Shown here: in pieces, positions 1-7,847 of the stretch
Position numbering within the stretch: position 1 is the stretch's first letter
Layout of the letters: each line of letters begins with the position of its first letter
Assembly: GCA_002716065.1 (NCBI GenBank)
Contig: PAZE01000009.1
Span: 6,473-56,484, forward strand
Origin: Crocinitomicaceae bacterium
GTDB taxonomy: Bacteria; Bacteroidota; Bacteroidia; Flavobacteriales_D; Parvicellaceae
Direction of reading: 5' to 3'
Length of the DNA: 50,012 nucleotides
The notes under the pieces: model-generated
The model's input: the letters and a program-made list of their open reading frames with translations, nothing else
Database searches by the model: none
Told to the model about the DNA's origin: nothing
Program-made: the position numbers and the translations under genes

Positions 1-340
1 CAACGTTAGGATTCAATTTTTTATTCATCAGAGCTATCGTTTTTTCATATTCAAAGTCTAGAGTGTTCCTTAGACCTCTAATAATGAAATTAGCATTGTT
101 TTCTTTGCAAAAATCAACAGTGAGCCCCGAAAAAGTAGCTACTTGTATATTGTTTAAATTTTCGAAAGTTTGAAGTATCCATTTTTTTCTTAATTCAATA
201 CTAAAGAGGCATTTTTTACTTGAATTTTCTCCAATAGCTATTATTACAGTGTCAAACAAATTAGCTGCTCTGTTTACAATAGACTCATGCCCTTTCGTGA
301 TTGGGTCAAATGAACCTGGAAAGACGGCTATTTTTTTCAT
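1..340 (-). CDS. coaD: Phosphopantetheine adenylyltransferase, 3' end outside window
   Basis: CoaD transfers AMP from ATP to 4'-phosphopantetheine, the penultimate step of coenzyme A synthesis in the cytosol. I translated it by hand from the ATG at 340-338. The N-terminus reads MKKIAVFPGSFDPITKGH, which contains the nucleotidyltransferase FPGSFDP strand and the TxGH nucleotide-binding motif. A later IIRGLRNTLDFEYE segment matches the family's RGLR-x-DFEYE region. About 113 residues are present of a usual 155-165; the C-terminal part, with the ISSTxVR motif, lies beyond base 1. It starts 4 nt after the rsmD stop, so it is the last visible gene of a minus-strand run with rsmD and DUF3822, an order common in Bacteroidota. 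Identification is secure. Confidence 0.95.
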   Translation of the reverse strand, partial: MKKIAVFPGSFDPITKGHESIVNRAANLFDTVIIAIGENSSKKCLFSIELRKKWILQTFENLNNIQVATFSGLTVDFCKENNANFIIRGLRNTLDFEYEKTIALMNKKLNPNV

Positions 341-344
341 TGAT

Positions 345-881
345 TTAAATGTGTTTGAAAAATGAAAAATTTACTCTGCTATACGTTCTTTTGTCAATAA
401 GGTTTGGATGTTGGGTAAACTCATTTTCAGAACCGTGTTCAATAATAAGCAATCCATTTTCGTTCAGTAAAGAAGAATTTAAAATTAGATCTGGTAAGCT
501 GTTAATTTTTGAATTATTATAGGGTGGGTCTGCAAAAACAATATCATAAGAGTTGTTGTTTTTAAGCGAAATGAATTTAAATACATCAAATTTTTTAGCA
601 TTAATTTTTAAGCCTAATTGCTTTGCTTGAATGTTAATGAATTTTATGGAGTTAATTTGTTGATCTATACTTAGTACGCTTTTTGCGTTTCGGGAAGCAA
701 ATTCAAATGAAATACTCCCTATTCCAGCAAACAAATCAAGAATATGTTTCCCTTCAATTGTAGTTCTGTTGCTTAGTATATTAAAGAGGCTTTCTTTTGC
801 AAAATCAGTGGTTGGTCTTGCTTTTATTGATTTAGGCGCGTTTAATCTTCTGCCTTTGCATTTCCCTCCAATTATTCTCAC
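345..881 (-). CDS. rsmD: RsmD-family RNA guanine-N2 methyltransferase
   Basis: Probable 16S rRNA m2G966 methyltransferase, SAM-dependent and acting on the small ribosomal subunit. The 178-residue protein has the family N-terminus MRIIGGKCKGRRL, then RPTTDFAKESLFNIL, the SAM-binding motif I DLFAGIGS at residues 49-56, an acidic strand end at SIDQ, and the catalytic motif IV ADPPY at 117-121. Length is normal for RsmD. The start codon is GTG (881-879), and it overlaps the stop of the upstream DUF3822 gene as GTGA, which implies translational coupling. coaD follows after 4 nt. Confidence in family is high; the exact target base is inferred from the family. Confidence 0.93.
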   Translation of the reverse strand: MRIIGGKCKGRRLNAPKSIKARPTTDFAKESLFNILSNRTTIEGKHILDLFAGIGSISFEFASRNAKSVLSIDQQINSIKFINIQAKQLGLKINAKKFDVFKFISLKNNNSYDIVFADPPYNNSKINSLPDLILNSSLLNENGLLIIEHGSENEFTQHPNLIDKRTYSRVNFSFFKHI

Positions 882-1549
882 CCTAAATACGATTGAAAGT
901 TCAGTGTGTTATTTTCAAAGGAAATGTTTTCTTTTAAAAAGAAATTAGCAAGTTTTTCATTTAAAGAGGTGTTGTTGATTCCTTTAATATTTAATAACGC
1001 TTTTTCTCTGTCTAATTTAGTATGCTCTGTGCATAAAAGTGTGTAGTATAAAAGGTCATCATCAGATGTGATTTCAAATCTATTGCTAAGCTGAAGTTTT
1101 CCATTAATATAGCAAAGAATATAAACGTTGTTTTCAGCAGATCTTATTTTTATTTCAGGTAAATGGTGTTGGGTTATGGGTTCGCCAATAAATAGTTCAA
1201 CTAAATGTCTAAATACTACACCTGGAGATTGAACAATAATGGTTTTTTTAATTTTTTCATCAAGAGTCCAAATTATTTTAGAATCTATAGGGTTTAAATC
1301 GTTAGAGATGGGAGTTTTTCCTTTTAGCTCTGTTGTAGTTAAATCTAGATAGTTCTTAATGCTTGATTCATCGTACAAAGCCTTAGGAATAAGGTTGAAA
1401 TGTTCGCTGTCAATGTAGGCAGTTGTATTTTGGCCTTCTATTGTTTTAAGTTCTTCTAGTTTGCCTTTTGAAGAGTATTGTTCAGTGTTATTGTTAAAAA
1501 TATAGAATAGACCATTGGAAATAAATAATATCGTTTGTTGATTGTCCAA
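878..1549 (-). CDS. DUF3822 family protein
   Basis: A 223-residue protein of unknown function that I recognise as DUF3822, a Bacteroidota family usually encoded beside rsmD and coaD. Family features seen here include an N-terminal strand-rich region, a central IIVQSPGVVFRHLVELF segment, and GKLQLSNRFEITSDDDLLYY, which matches the conserved NRFE...DLLYY block. There is no signal peptide or membrane segment, so it is probably cytosolic. The start appears to be TTG (1549-1547): the frame is open only eight more codons upstream, to a TGA at 1576-1574, and holds no ATG or GTG. Its stop overlaps the rsmD start. A role linked to rRNA modification or CoA supply is only a guess from position. Confidence 0.8.
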   Translation of the reverse strand: MDNQQTILFISNGLFYIFNNNTEQYSSKGKLEELKTIEGQNTTAYIDSEHFNLIPKALYDESSIKNYLDLTTTELKGKTPISNDLNPIDSKIIWTLDEKIKKTIIVQSPGVVFRHLVELFIGEPITQHHLPEIKIRSAENNVYILCYINGKLQLSNRFEITSDDDLLYYTLLCTEHTKLDREKALLNIKGINNTSLNEKLANFFLKENISFENNTLNFQSYLG

Positions 1550-1569
1550 ATTATGAGCTAAACTAGATT

Positions 1570-3039
1570 TTATTCATCCCAGTTTCCATTTGTTTTAACC
1601 TCTTTTAAAGAGCCAACTCTTAGTGTGTCTCTTTCTCTTAGAGGATCGTAAGGTTTTGGATCAAAAGCAGTAAAAACTGGTGTTCCGATTTTAGAAGTGG
1701 TAAAAAACTGAAAAAATTCAGCAGATGGTTGTGTTTCAGAAAAAGTGGAGTTTTTATCGTATTCAAAAGATGCTCCGTTGTATTTTTCTCTGTAATTGCA
1801 GAATCTTTTTAAAGACGAGCTGTCAAGATAAGCTTTGGATAACTCGCTTTCTTTTTGAGTAAATTCTTTAGCAATGTTGGTAAGTGTGAAATTATCTGGA
1901 TTATATTTTAATGGTGAAAATTTTTCTTCAAGGTAGATAAAAATACTTGTAAGGTTTTTCCTTTTTGGAGATTTTAAATCAGCAATAGCAATTGAGCTAG
2001 AAACTGTCGTGGTTTGTTGTTCAACTCTAGAGAAAGATAAGTGTAAACTATCTTTTATAGAGCTGCTTTTTAAGCTGTTTAAAAAATCATCCATTGAGCT
2101 TATGGTAGTGCTGTTGATTGAGATTAAAACGTCTCCTTTTTTGTGTTTATTTAATGCTGTAATAGTATCATTGAGTACAATTCCAGAAGATAATCCATAT
2201 AAATTTTCTTGCTCTTTATCTTTGTCTATCAATTGGCTGGAAACAAATTTGTTGGATTCTTTTTCTTTATAGATGAATTCAAAACTTTCATCATCTGATT
2301 CAAGAACATCTGCTTCTAAAGCAAAAACAATATTGTCAGTTAGAGGAACATACTGAAAGTTTTCTAAATCAAAAGGGTAAACTCTCTCGTTATTGATGGT
2401 TTCTTCACCTGTAAAAAGTTTTACCAAAACGTTGGTCCAGTTGGTGTCTTTTTTAATTAATCCACACTTAAGTGCTTCTTCTTCATCGTAAGATTCAATT
2501 TCAATGTAATTGTCTACTGTATTGTATCCTAAAATTGCTTGATGTTCTTCTGTTATTGCGTGATCAGGAATGTCACCTTCAGTATCGATTGAATAAACGC
2601 TATCTACAATTAAAAATCTTTTAAGCTCTTTAAAGTCATTGGTAAACCAGCTGTATTTTTTTCTGTACTCAAGTTCAATGTCCTTAATGTCGTTAAGTGC
2701 TTGCTTGATATAAACATCCTTATGTTTTTTTGTTTCAATTTCTTCAATAGTATTATTTATTGAGCTATAAAGCGCGTTAGTTAGTAAAAAACATAAGGGT
2801 AATAGTAAAGCAAGGTAAAGGGCGATTTGAATTTTTCTACTTTTAATGATGTCCATTACAAATAGAAGGATAAGGATCCCCAAAACAAGAATGGTTAGTC
2901 CACCAATAAGAAAACTAGAATTTTGAGAAATTCCAGTTTCAGAATCTGGAATAATACCCATAAAAACAAGGTAAAGACCAGTTATAATTACAAGAGCTGG
3001 AAAAAGGTATTTTTTTGCTAAGGTTCCTAAATCTTTCAT
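1570..3039 (-). CDS. Three-TM membrane protein with PDZ-like segment, unknown function
   Basis: A 489-residue protein I cannot assign. The N-terminus has three hydrophobic segments (about residues 13-30, 42-64 and 70-93). Then comes a charged, probably coiled region, followed by an extended mixed alpha/beta part that includes YRKKYSWFTNDFKELKRFL. Residues near 280-335 (GLSSGIVLNDTITALNKHKKGDVLISINSTTI) resemble a PDZ domain in its ligand-groove and GD-x-I-x-x-I-N pattern, though without an associated protease. It is acidic and Asn/Ser-rich at the C-terminus. A -7 box lies 32 nt upstream, and DUF3822 follows after 20 nt, so it leads the coaD run. It may be a membrane-anchored envelope protein; the PDZ call is moderate and function unknown. 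Confidence 0.6.
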   Translation of the reverse strand: MKDLGTLAKKYLFPALVIITGLYLVFMGIIPDSETGISQNSSFLIGGLTILVLGILILLFVMDIIKSRKIQIALYLALLLPLCFLLTNALYSSINNTIEEIETKKHKDVYIKQALNDIKDIELEYRKKYSWFTNDFKELKRFLIVDSVYSIDTEGDIPDHAITEEHQAILGYNTVDNYIEIESYDEEEALKCGLIKKDTNWTNVLVKLFTGEETINNERVYPFDLENFQYVPLTDNIVFALEADVLESDDESFEFIYKEKESNKFVSSQLIDKDKEQENLYGLSSGIVLNDTITALNKHKKGDVLISINSTTISSMDDFLNSLKSSSIKDSLHLSFSRVEQQTTTVSSSIAIADLKSPKRKNLTSIFIYLEEKFSPLKYNPDNFTLTNIAKEFTQKESELSKAYLDSSSLKRFCNYREKYNGASFEYDKNSTFSETQPSAEFFQFFTTSKIGTPVFTAFDPKPYDPLRERDTLRVGSLKEVKTNGNWDE

Positions 3040-3071
3040 TTTTTCAATTTCAAGTGTAAATTGTTGGTTTA

Positions 3072-3079
3072 CAAATCTA
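3072..3079 (-). promoter_or_regulatory. Bacteroidota -7 box of the PDZ/DUF3822/rsmD/coaD run
   Basis: On the minus strand the sequence reads TAGATTTG, an exact match to TAnnTTTG, 32 nt upstream of the ATG at 3039. No TTG at the usual 17-23 nt spacing is present, so the -33 half is weak. Confidence 0.5.
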
Positions 3080-3164
3080 ACATTTTTTTCAAAAGGTAAG
3101 TTTTGTAAATATAATATCTATCTATTTAATTGCTCTATTTCATTATGTCTATTTTTATGCTATC

Positions 3165-3172
3165 TAATTTTG
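3165..3172 (+). promoter_or_regulatory. Possible -7 box of the helicase gene
   Basis: TAATTTTG matches TAnnTTTG and ends 18 nt before the helicase ATG at 3191. No well-placed -33 TTG is seen. Together with the box at 3072-3079 it makes 3040-3190 a divergent promoter region. Confidence 0.4.
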
Positions 3173-3190
3173 ACTTAGAAAACTGTTTGA

Positions 3191-4618
3191 ATGGAAAGTT
3201 TCCTTTTTGAAAAAAGTATTTTAAGGTTTTTTAAACATCAACCTACTGTTGATCAACAATCTGGAATAAATAAGCTTTCAAGGTTTGTTTTTTACGATAA
3301 AAAAAAGGCTGGTTTGGTCATCAAGGGATATGCTGGAACTGGGAAAACAACATTAATATCTTCACTAGTTGGTGCCTGCCTAAGTAAAGGAAAGAAAATT
3401 GTTTTGCTTGCTCCTACAGGAAGGGCGGCTAAGGTAATGAGTTCGTATAGTGGTGTTGATGCTTCCACCATCCACAGGTATATTTATAATGTAAGACAGA
3501 AAAAAGAAGGTTATTATTTTTCTCTGGCGAAGAATAAATCGGTAAATACTTTATTTGTTATTGATGAGGCTTCTATGGTATCTGCAAATGAATCCAATTT
3601 TCTTTCTGCAAATAAAAGCTCAGGCTTGCTCTCTGATTTACTTTCTTACATCTATTCTTCTAGAGGATGTAAAGCTATTTTTGTAGGAGATCATGCGCAG
3701 CTACCACCAATAGGTTGGGATGTTAGTCCAGCACTAGATGTTTCTTATTTAAATCAGCTTTCAGAGGCTGATTTTTATCAATTTGAGCTAAGGCAGGTTG
3801 TTCGGCAGTCTGAAGATTCAGCAATATTAAAAGAAGCTACTATTTTGCGCCAAAATATAGATCAAAACAGAAATATTTTAAACATTAACGTAAATAGTAC
3901 TGATTTAAAAGAGCTCAAATCTTTCGACATTCAAGATAGCTTTGAAAGTGCTTTTAGTGAATTGAACTTAGGAAATTCAGTTGTTATTTGTCGTTCAAAT
4001 AAAAGAGCGAATATTTACAATAAAGATATTCGTTATAAGGTGCTTTGTTTTGAAGATCGCCTTAGTCCCGGTGATTTGATTATGGCGGTAAAGAACAATT
4101 ACTTCTGGCTTGGCGAAAATTCAGAAGATGGGTTTATAGCTAATGGAGATATTTTAAAAATTTCAAGAGTATATAATTTTGAAGATAAATATGGAAATTC
4201 ATTTGCTGATATAGATTTTTCTTTTTTAGATCAGTCTTCTGATAAATCTTTTTCGTGCAAGGTGAATTTGGGTACTTTAATGATAGATGGACCTAGTTTT
4301 AGTTCTGATCAAATGCGTGCTCTTTTTCTTGAAATTGAAAAAGACAATTTGTATATTAACAATGTAAAAGACAGAAAATCAGCAGTGTTAAACTCCCCAT
4401 ACTATCAAGCATTGCAAATTAAATTTGCCTATGCGCTCACTTGTCATAAAGCACAAGGAGGGCAATGGTCAACTGTTTTTTTGGATCAAGGGTATTTGCC
4501 TGAGCAATCTATAAATAGGGAGCTTTTACGATGGATGTATACTTCTTTTACAAGAGCAATAAAGCAATTGTATTTACTCAATTTTAATCCTTTATATGTT
4601 TACAGGAATAATGATTAA
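3191..4618 (+). CDS. RecD-like ATP-dependent DNA helicase (AAA_30/UvrD_C_2)
   Basis: A 475-residue superfamily 1 helicase of the RecD/exonuclease V alpha type. Walker A is GYAGTGKTT at residues 46-54, preceded by a Q-like segment TVDQQSGI. Motif Ia is LLAPTGRAAKVM, Walker B is FVIDEASMVS, and motif III is FVGDHAQLPPIG. A C-terminal UvrD_C_2 block reads ALTCHKAQGGQWSTVFLDQG (motif V) followed by LLRWMYTSFTRA (motif VI). It lacks the N-terminal extension of RecD2 and any RecB/RecC partner is absent here, so it is probably a stand-alone DNA repair or replication-restart helicase in the cytosol. Such single-domain RecD-like helicases are widespread in Bacteroidota. Gene identity is firm; the specific role is inferred. 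Confidence 0.9.
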   Translation: MESFLFEKSILRFFKHQPTVDQQSGINKLSRFVFYDKKKAGLVIKGYAGTGKTTLISSLVGACLSKGKKIVLLAPTGRAAKVMSSYSGVDASTIHRYIYNVRQKKEGYYFSLAKNKSVNTLFVIDEASMVSANESNFLSANKSSGLLSDLLSYIYSSRGCKAIFVGDHAQLPPIGWDVSPALDVSYLNQLSEADFYQFELRQVVRQSEDSAILKEATILRQNIDQNRNILNINVNSTDLKELKSFDIQDSFESAFSELNLGNSVVICRSNKRANIYNKDIRYKVLCFEDRLSPGDLIMAVKNNYFWLGENSEDGFIANGDILKISRVYNFEDKYGNSFADIDFSFLDQSSDKSFSCKVNLGTLMIDGPSFSSDQMRALFLEIEKDNLYINNVKDRKSAVLNSPYYQALQIKFAYALTCHKAQGGQWSTVFLDQGYLPEQSINRELLRWMYTSFTRAIKQLYLLNFNPLYVYRNND

Positions 4619-4739
4619 TATTTCAAAATACACACATTGTTTAAACTTTAATTTCGACTTTTTAATCAAACACAAAATATATTACAATAATTTTAAGTAT
4701 ATTGCAACATAAAAATTGTAAATATTGGAGTCTTTTGCT

Positions 4740-6803
4740 TTGAAAAATAAAATAGATAAGAAAATACTATTGGATGCATTTCGATTAATGAGTACTGCAA
4801 AGGAACTCACGGAGTTGTATGAGCAAAATAAAGCTGTAGTTTCTAAATATGTGCACGCTACATCTAGAGGTCATGAAGCAATTCAATTAGCGGTTGGTTT
4901 ACAATTAAAGAATATAGATTACGTAGCTCCTTATTATAGAGATGACTCTATTTTATTGGGAATTGGGATGACACCTTATGATTTAATGCTACAGGTTTTG
5001 GCAAAAAGAAATGACCCTTTTTCCGGAGGAAGAACCTATTATTCTCATCCAAGTTTAAATGATCCAAAGTTCCCTAAAATACCTCATCAATCTTCTGCTA
5101 CTGGTATGCAGGCAATTCCAACAACTGGAATTGCAATGGGCTTAGATTATAAAGAATCAATAGGTATTAATGAGTACTCACTAAAAGAACCTCCTGTAGT
5201 AGTGTGCTCCTTAGGTGATGCTAGCTGTACAGAAGGAGAAGTGGCTGAAGCTTTTCAAATGGCTGCACTTAGACAATTACCAATTGTTTATTTGGTTCAG
5301 GATAATGAGTGGGATATTTCCGCTAATGCCAAAGAAATAAGAGCTCAAGATGTTACTCAATATGCTAAAGGCTTTAAAGGAATAGAAGTAAGAACTATTG
5401 ATGGTTCAGATTTTGTAGAATCTTATCAAACCATAAACGATGTTTTTTCTATTGTTAGAAAAGAAAGAAGACCTTTTATAGTTCACGCTAAAGTTCCGTT
5501 ACTAAATCATCATACATCTGGTGTGAGAATGGAATGGTATAGAGATGATTTAGCTGAACACAAACTTAGAGATCCATACCCTAAATTACTTCAAGAGTTG
5601 ATTTTATGTGGCGTTTCTGATAGTGAAATTAAGAGTATTCAGCAAAAGTCAAAAGACCTTGTTCAGGCGGATTATGCAAGAGCATTAGAACAAGAAGATC
5701 CTCGTCCTGAAGATTTAACAGACCATATTTTTGCGCCAACTCCAATTACTGATGAAAAAGGAGATCGTGAACCGGCAGATAAAGAGCCAACGGTAATGGT
5801 TGATTCTGCACTTTTTGCAATTCGAGAGTTGATGTCTAAGGATCAAAATTGCTTATTGTATGGACAGGATGTAGGTGGAAGATTGGGAGGCGTTTTTAGA
5901 GAAGCTGCAACTTTAGCTCAGCAATTTGGAGATGAGCGTGTTTTTAACACACCAATTCAAGAAGCATTTATAATTGGTAGTACTGTTGGGATGTCTGCAG
6001 TTGGTTTAAAGCCTATTGTTGAAGTACAATTTGCAGATTACATATGGCCTGGCTTAAATCAGCTGTTTACAGAAGTTAGTCGTTCGTATTATTTGTCTAA
6101 TGGTAAATGGCCGGTGAGTATGATACTCAGAGTCCCTATTGGTGCTTATGGATCTGGTGGCCCATATCATTCCTCAAGTGTTGAATCTGTCGTAACTAAC
6201 ATCAAAGGAATAAAAATTGCTTACCCTTCAAATGGAGCCGATTTAAAAGGGCTTATTAAAGCGGCATATCATGATCCTAATCCAGTGGTTATTTTTGAGC
6301 ATAAAGGTTTATATTGGAGTAAAATTAAAGGTACTGAAGGAGCAAGTACAATTGAACCAAGTGAGGATTATGTATTGCCTTTTGGAAAGGCAAGAACAGT
6401 ACTAGAGGCCAATTCTTCTAAAGTTGATTGTGGTGAGTCAGTTGGAATAATAACATATGGTAGAGGGGTATATTGGGCCTTAGAGGCAGCAGAACAATTT
6501 GATGAGGCAATTGAAATTATTGACTTAAGAACTTTATATCCTTTAGACGAGAAAGCAATGTATAAATGTGCCCAAAAACATGGTAAAATATTACTTGTCA
6601 CTGAGGAATCTGTAGAAAGCTCATTTACCTTAGGACTAGCGGCTAGAATTCAGAAAAATTGTTTTGAGTATTTAGATGCCCCTGTTGAGGTTTTGGGGTC
6701 AATAGATACTCCTGCTATTCCTTTGAATTCTATTTTAGAAGAAACTCTTCTGCCTAATGCACAGAAAGTTGCTAAGGCGTTAAATCAATTAATCAATTAT
6801 TAG
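4740..6803 (+). CDS. 2-oxoisovalerate dehydrogenase E1, alpha and beta subunits fused
   Basis: Thiamine-diphosphate enzyme of the branched-chain 2-oxoacid dehydrogenase complex; it decarboxylates Val/Leu/Ile keto acids and acylates the E2 lipoyl group. The alpha half (about residues 1-335) has KYVHATSRGHEAIQLA, PYYRDDS and the ThDP motif starting GDASCTEGE and ending near VQDN. The beta half (about 350-687) has YGQDVGGRLGGVFREA, TPIQEAFIIGSTVGM, VEVQFADYIWPGLNQL and the C-terminal transketolase fold. Subunit fusion is common in Bacteroidota. I chose the TTG at 4740 because GGAG sits 9 nt upstream at 4727-4730 and the resulting MKNKIDKK start matches the family; an earlier TTG at 4725 adds five residues. 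No E2/E3 genes are here. The thioesterase follows after 2 nt. Confidence 0.93.
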   Translation: MKNKIDKKILLDAFRLMSTAKELTELYEQNKAVVSKYVHATSRGHEAIQLAVGLQLKNIDYVAPYYRDDSILLGIGMTPYDLMLQVLAKRNDPFSGGRTYYSHPSLNDPKFPKIPHQSSATGMQAIPTTGIAMGLDYKESIGINEYSLKEPPVVVCSLGDASCTEGEVAEAFQMAALRQLPIVYLVQDNEWDISANAKEIRAQDVTQYAKGFKGIEVRTIDGSDFVESYQTINDVFSIVRKERRPFIVHAKVPLLNHHTSGVRMEWYRDDLAEHKLRDPYPKLLQELILCGVSDSEIKSIQQKSKDLVQADYARALEQEDPRPEDLTDHIFAPTPITDEKGDREPADKEPTVMVDSALFAIRELMSKDQNCLLYGQDVGGRLGGVFREAATLAQQFGDERVFNTPIQEAFIIGSTVGMSAVGLKPIVEVQFADYIWPGLNQLFTEVSRSYYLSNGKWPVSMILRVPIGAYGSGGPYHSSSVESVVTNIKGIKIAYPSNGADLKGLIKAAYHDPNPVVIFEHKGLYWSKIKGTEGASTIEPSEDYVLPFGKARTVLEANSSKVDCGESVGIITYGRGVYWALEAAEQFDEAIEIIDLRTLYPLDEKAMYKCAQKHGKILLVTEESVESSFTLGLAARIQKNCFEYLDAPVEVLGSIDTPAIPLNSILEETLLPNAQKVAKALNQLINY

Positions 6804-6805
6804 TT

Positions 6806-7237
6806 ATGCAAGAGCATTTAGTTCGTTTAAAAAATATGTACTTAAAAGCTCCAATTAATAAATTGATGAAGCCAACTATTGAAATTTTTCCAAGTAAGGC
6901 AGTAATTAAAATGAAAGTCGATCCAACCTATTTTCATGGAGGAAAGAGTCTGCACGGCTGTATTTATTTTAAAATGCTGGATGACGCTAGTTTTTTTGCA
7001 GCTCAGTCTATTGTAAATGATTATTTTGTTCTTACCTCTAACTATAATGTCCATTTATTTAGGCCAATTTTTGATGATTACCTCATTGCTGAAGGTGAAG
7101 TAATATCAATGTCAAAATCTATCGTAACAGCTAGCTCTAAATTATTTAATTCATCAGGTAAATTGTGTGCTGCTGGAACAGGGGCATTTGCCAAAAGTTC
7201 TCTTGCTATTGAAGATGCTGAAGGGTATTTAGATTAA
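6806..7237 (+). CDS. Hotdog-fold thioesterase (PaaI/4HBT type)
   Basis: A 143-residue single hotdog domain. The central helix region reads HGGKSLHGCIYFKMLDDASFF, with the HG...LDDA pattern typical of PaaI/YiiD-like acyl-CoA thioesterases (the Asp of MLDDA is the probable catalytic acid). A strand VHLFRPIFDDYLIAEGEV and the terminal GTGAFAKS strand follow. It is co-transcribed with the E1 gene (2-nt gap) and overlaps the next start as TAATG at 7235-7239, so it may remove short branched acyl-CoA or merely accompany that pathway. The substrate cannot be read from the sequence. Confidence 0.8.
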   Translation: MQEHLVRLKNMYLKAPINKLMKPTIEIFPSKAVIKMKVDPTYFHGGKSLHGCIYFKMLDDASFFAAQSIVNDYFVLTSNYNVHLFRPIFDDYLIAEGEVISMSKSIVTASSKLFNSSGKLCAAGTGAFAKSSLAIEDAEGYLD

Positions 7238-7836
7238 TGAAATTATCTTTATACATAGCGTTTTTTTGTTGCCTTTATTTTTTACCCAGAACAACTTTTG
7301 GTCAAGATAATAACACCTTTTACAGTGACTCTTTATCTACTTCAAATTCACCACTTAAGTTTAAGGATAAACTATATTATGGTGGAAATTTAAGCTTTAA
7401 CATTTTTAACGGTTGGATATTATTTGATGCTTCTCCTTTTGTTGGCTACAAAATCAAGCCAAAATTTTCATTTGGTTTAGGTTCTAAATACATTTACAGG
7501 GGGAATCCAGAATTTCAAGTTTCTGAGTCTTACTATGGGGCAAGTGTCTTTTCAAGATTTTTATTTCATAAAAACTTTTTTGTTCACTCTGAATATGAAT
7601 TATTAAATGCTTATGAACTAAGGCCACTGCCATTCCCAAATGGAGATAGAACATTATCCAGTATGTTTTTATTTGGAGGTGCCTACAGCACATCTATTGG
7701 GGGGAATGCTACGGTTCAGATTTTGCTTTTGTATGATTTAATTAATGATTACAATTCTCCTTATAAGCCCTATTATATTTTTGGTTCTTCTGGTCCACCA
7801 ATATTGTATAGGGTTGGATTTTCTTTTGGATTTTAA
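7237..7836 (+). CDS. Small secreted or outer-membrane beta-barrel protein
   Basis: A 199-residue protein with a signal peptide (MKLSLYIAFFCCLYFLPRTTFGQ, cleavage near residue 23). The rest alternates polar and aromatic residues and ends in aromatic strands (VGFSFGF, terminal Phe), as expected for an 8- to 10-stranded outer-membrane barrel. Repeated features are VGYKIKPKFSFGLGSKYIY and FSRFLFHKNFFVHSEYELL. Related Bacteroidota proteins are annotated only as hypothetical. The start ATG overlaps the thioesterase stop (TAATG). Function is unknown. Confidence 0.7.
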   Translation: MKLSLYIAFFCCLYFLPRTTFGQDNNTFYSDSLSTSNSPLKFKDKLYYGGNLSFNIFNGWILFDASPFVGYKIKPKFSFGLGSKYIYRGNPEFQVSESYYGASVFSRFLFHKNFFVHSEYELLNAYELRPLPFPNGDRTLSSMFLFGGAYSTSIGGNATVQILLLYDLINDYNSPYKPYYIFGSSGPPILYRVGFSFGF

Positions 7837-7847
7837 CTGTTTTAAAA

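Noticed and set aside
4725-4739. Start of the fused E1 at TTG 4725
   Set aside because: It would sit on top of the GGAG at 4727-4730; TTG 4740 has correct spacing and family-like N-terminus.
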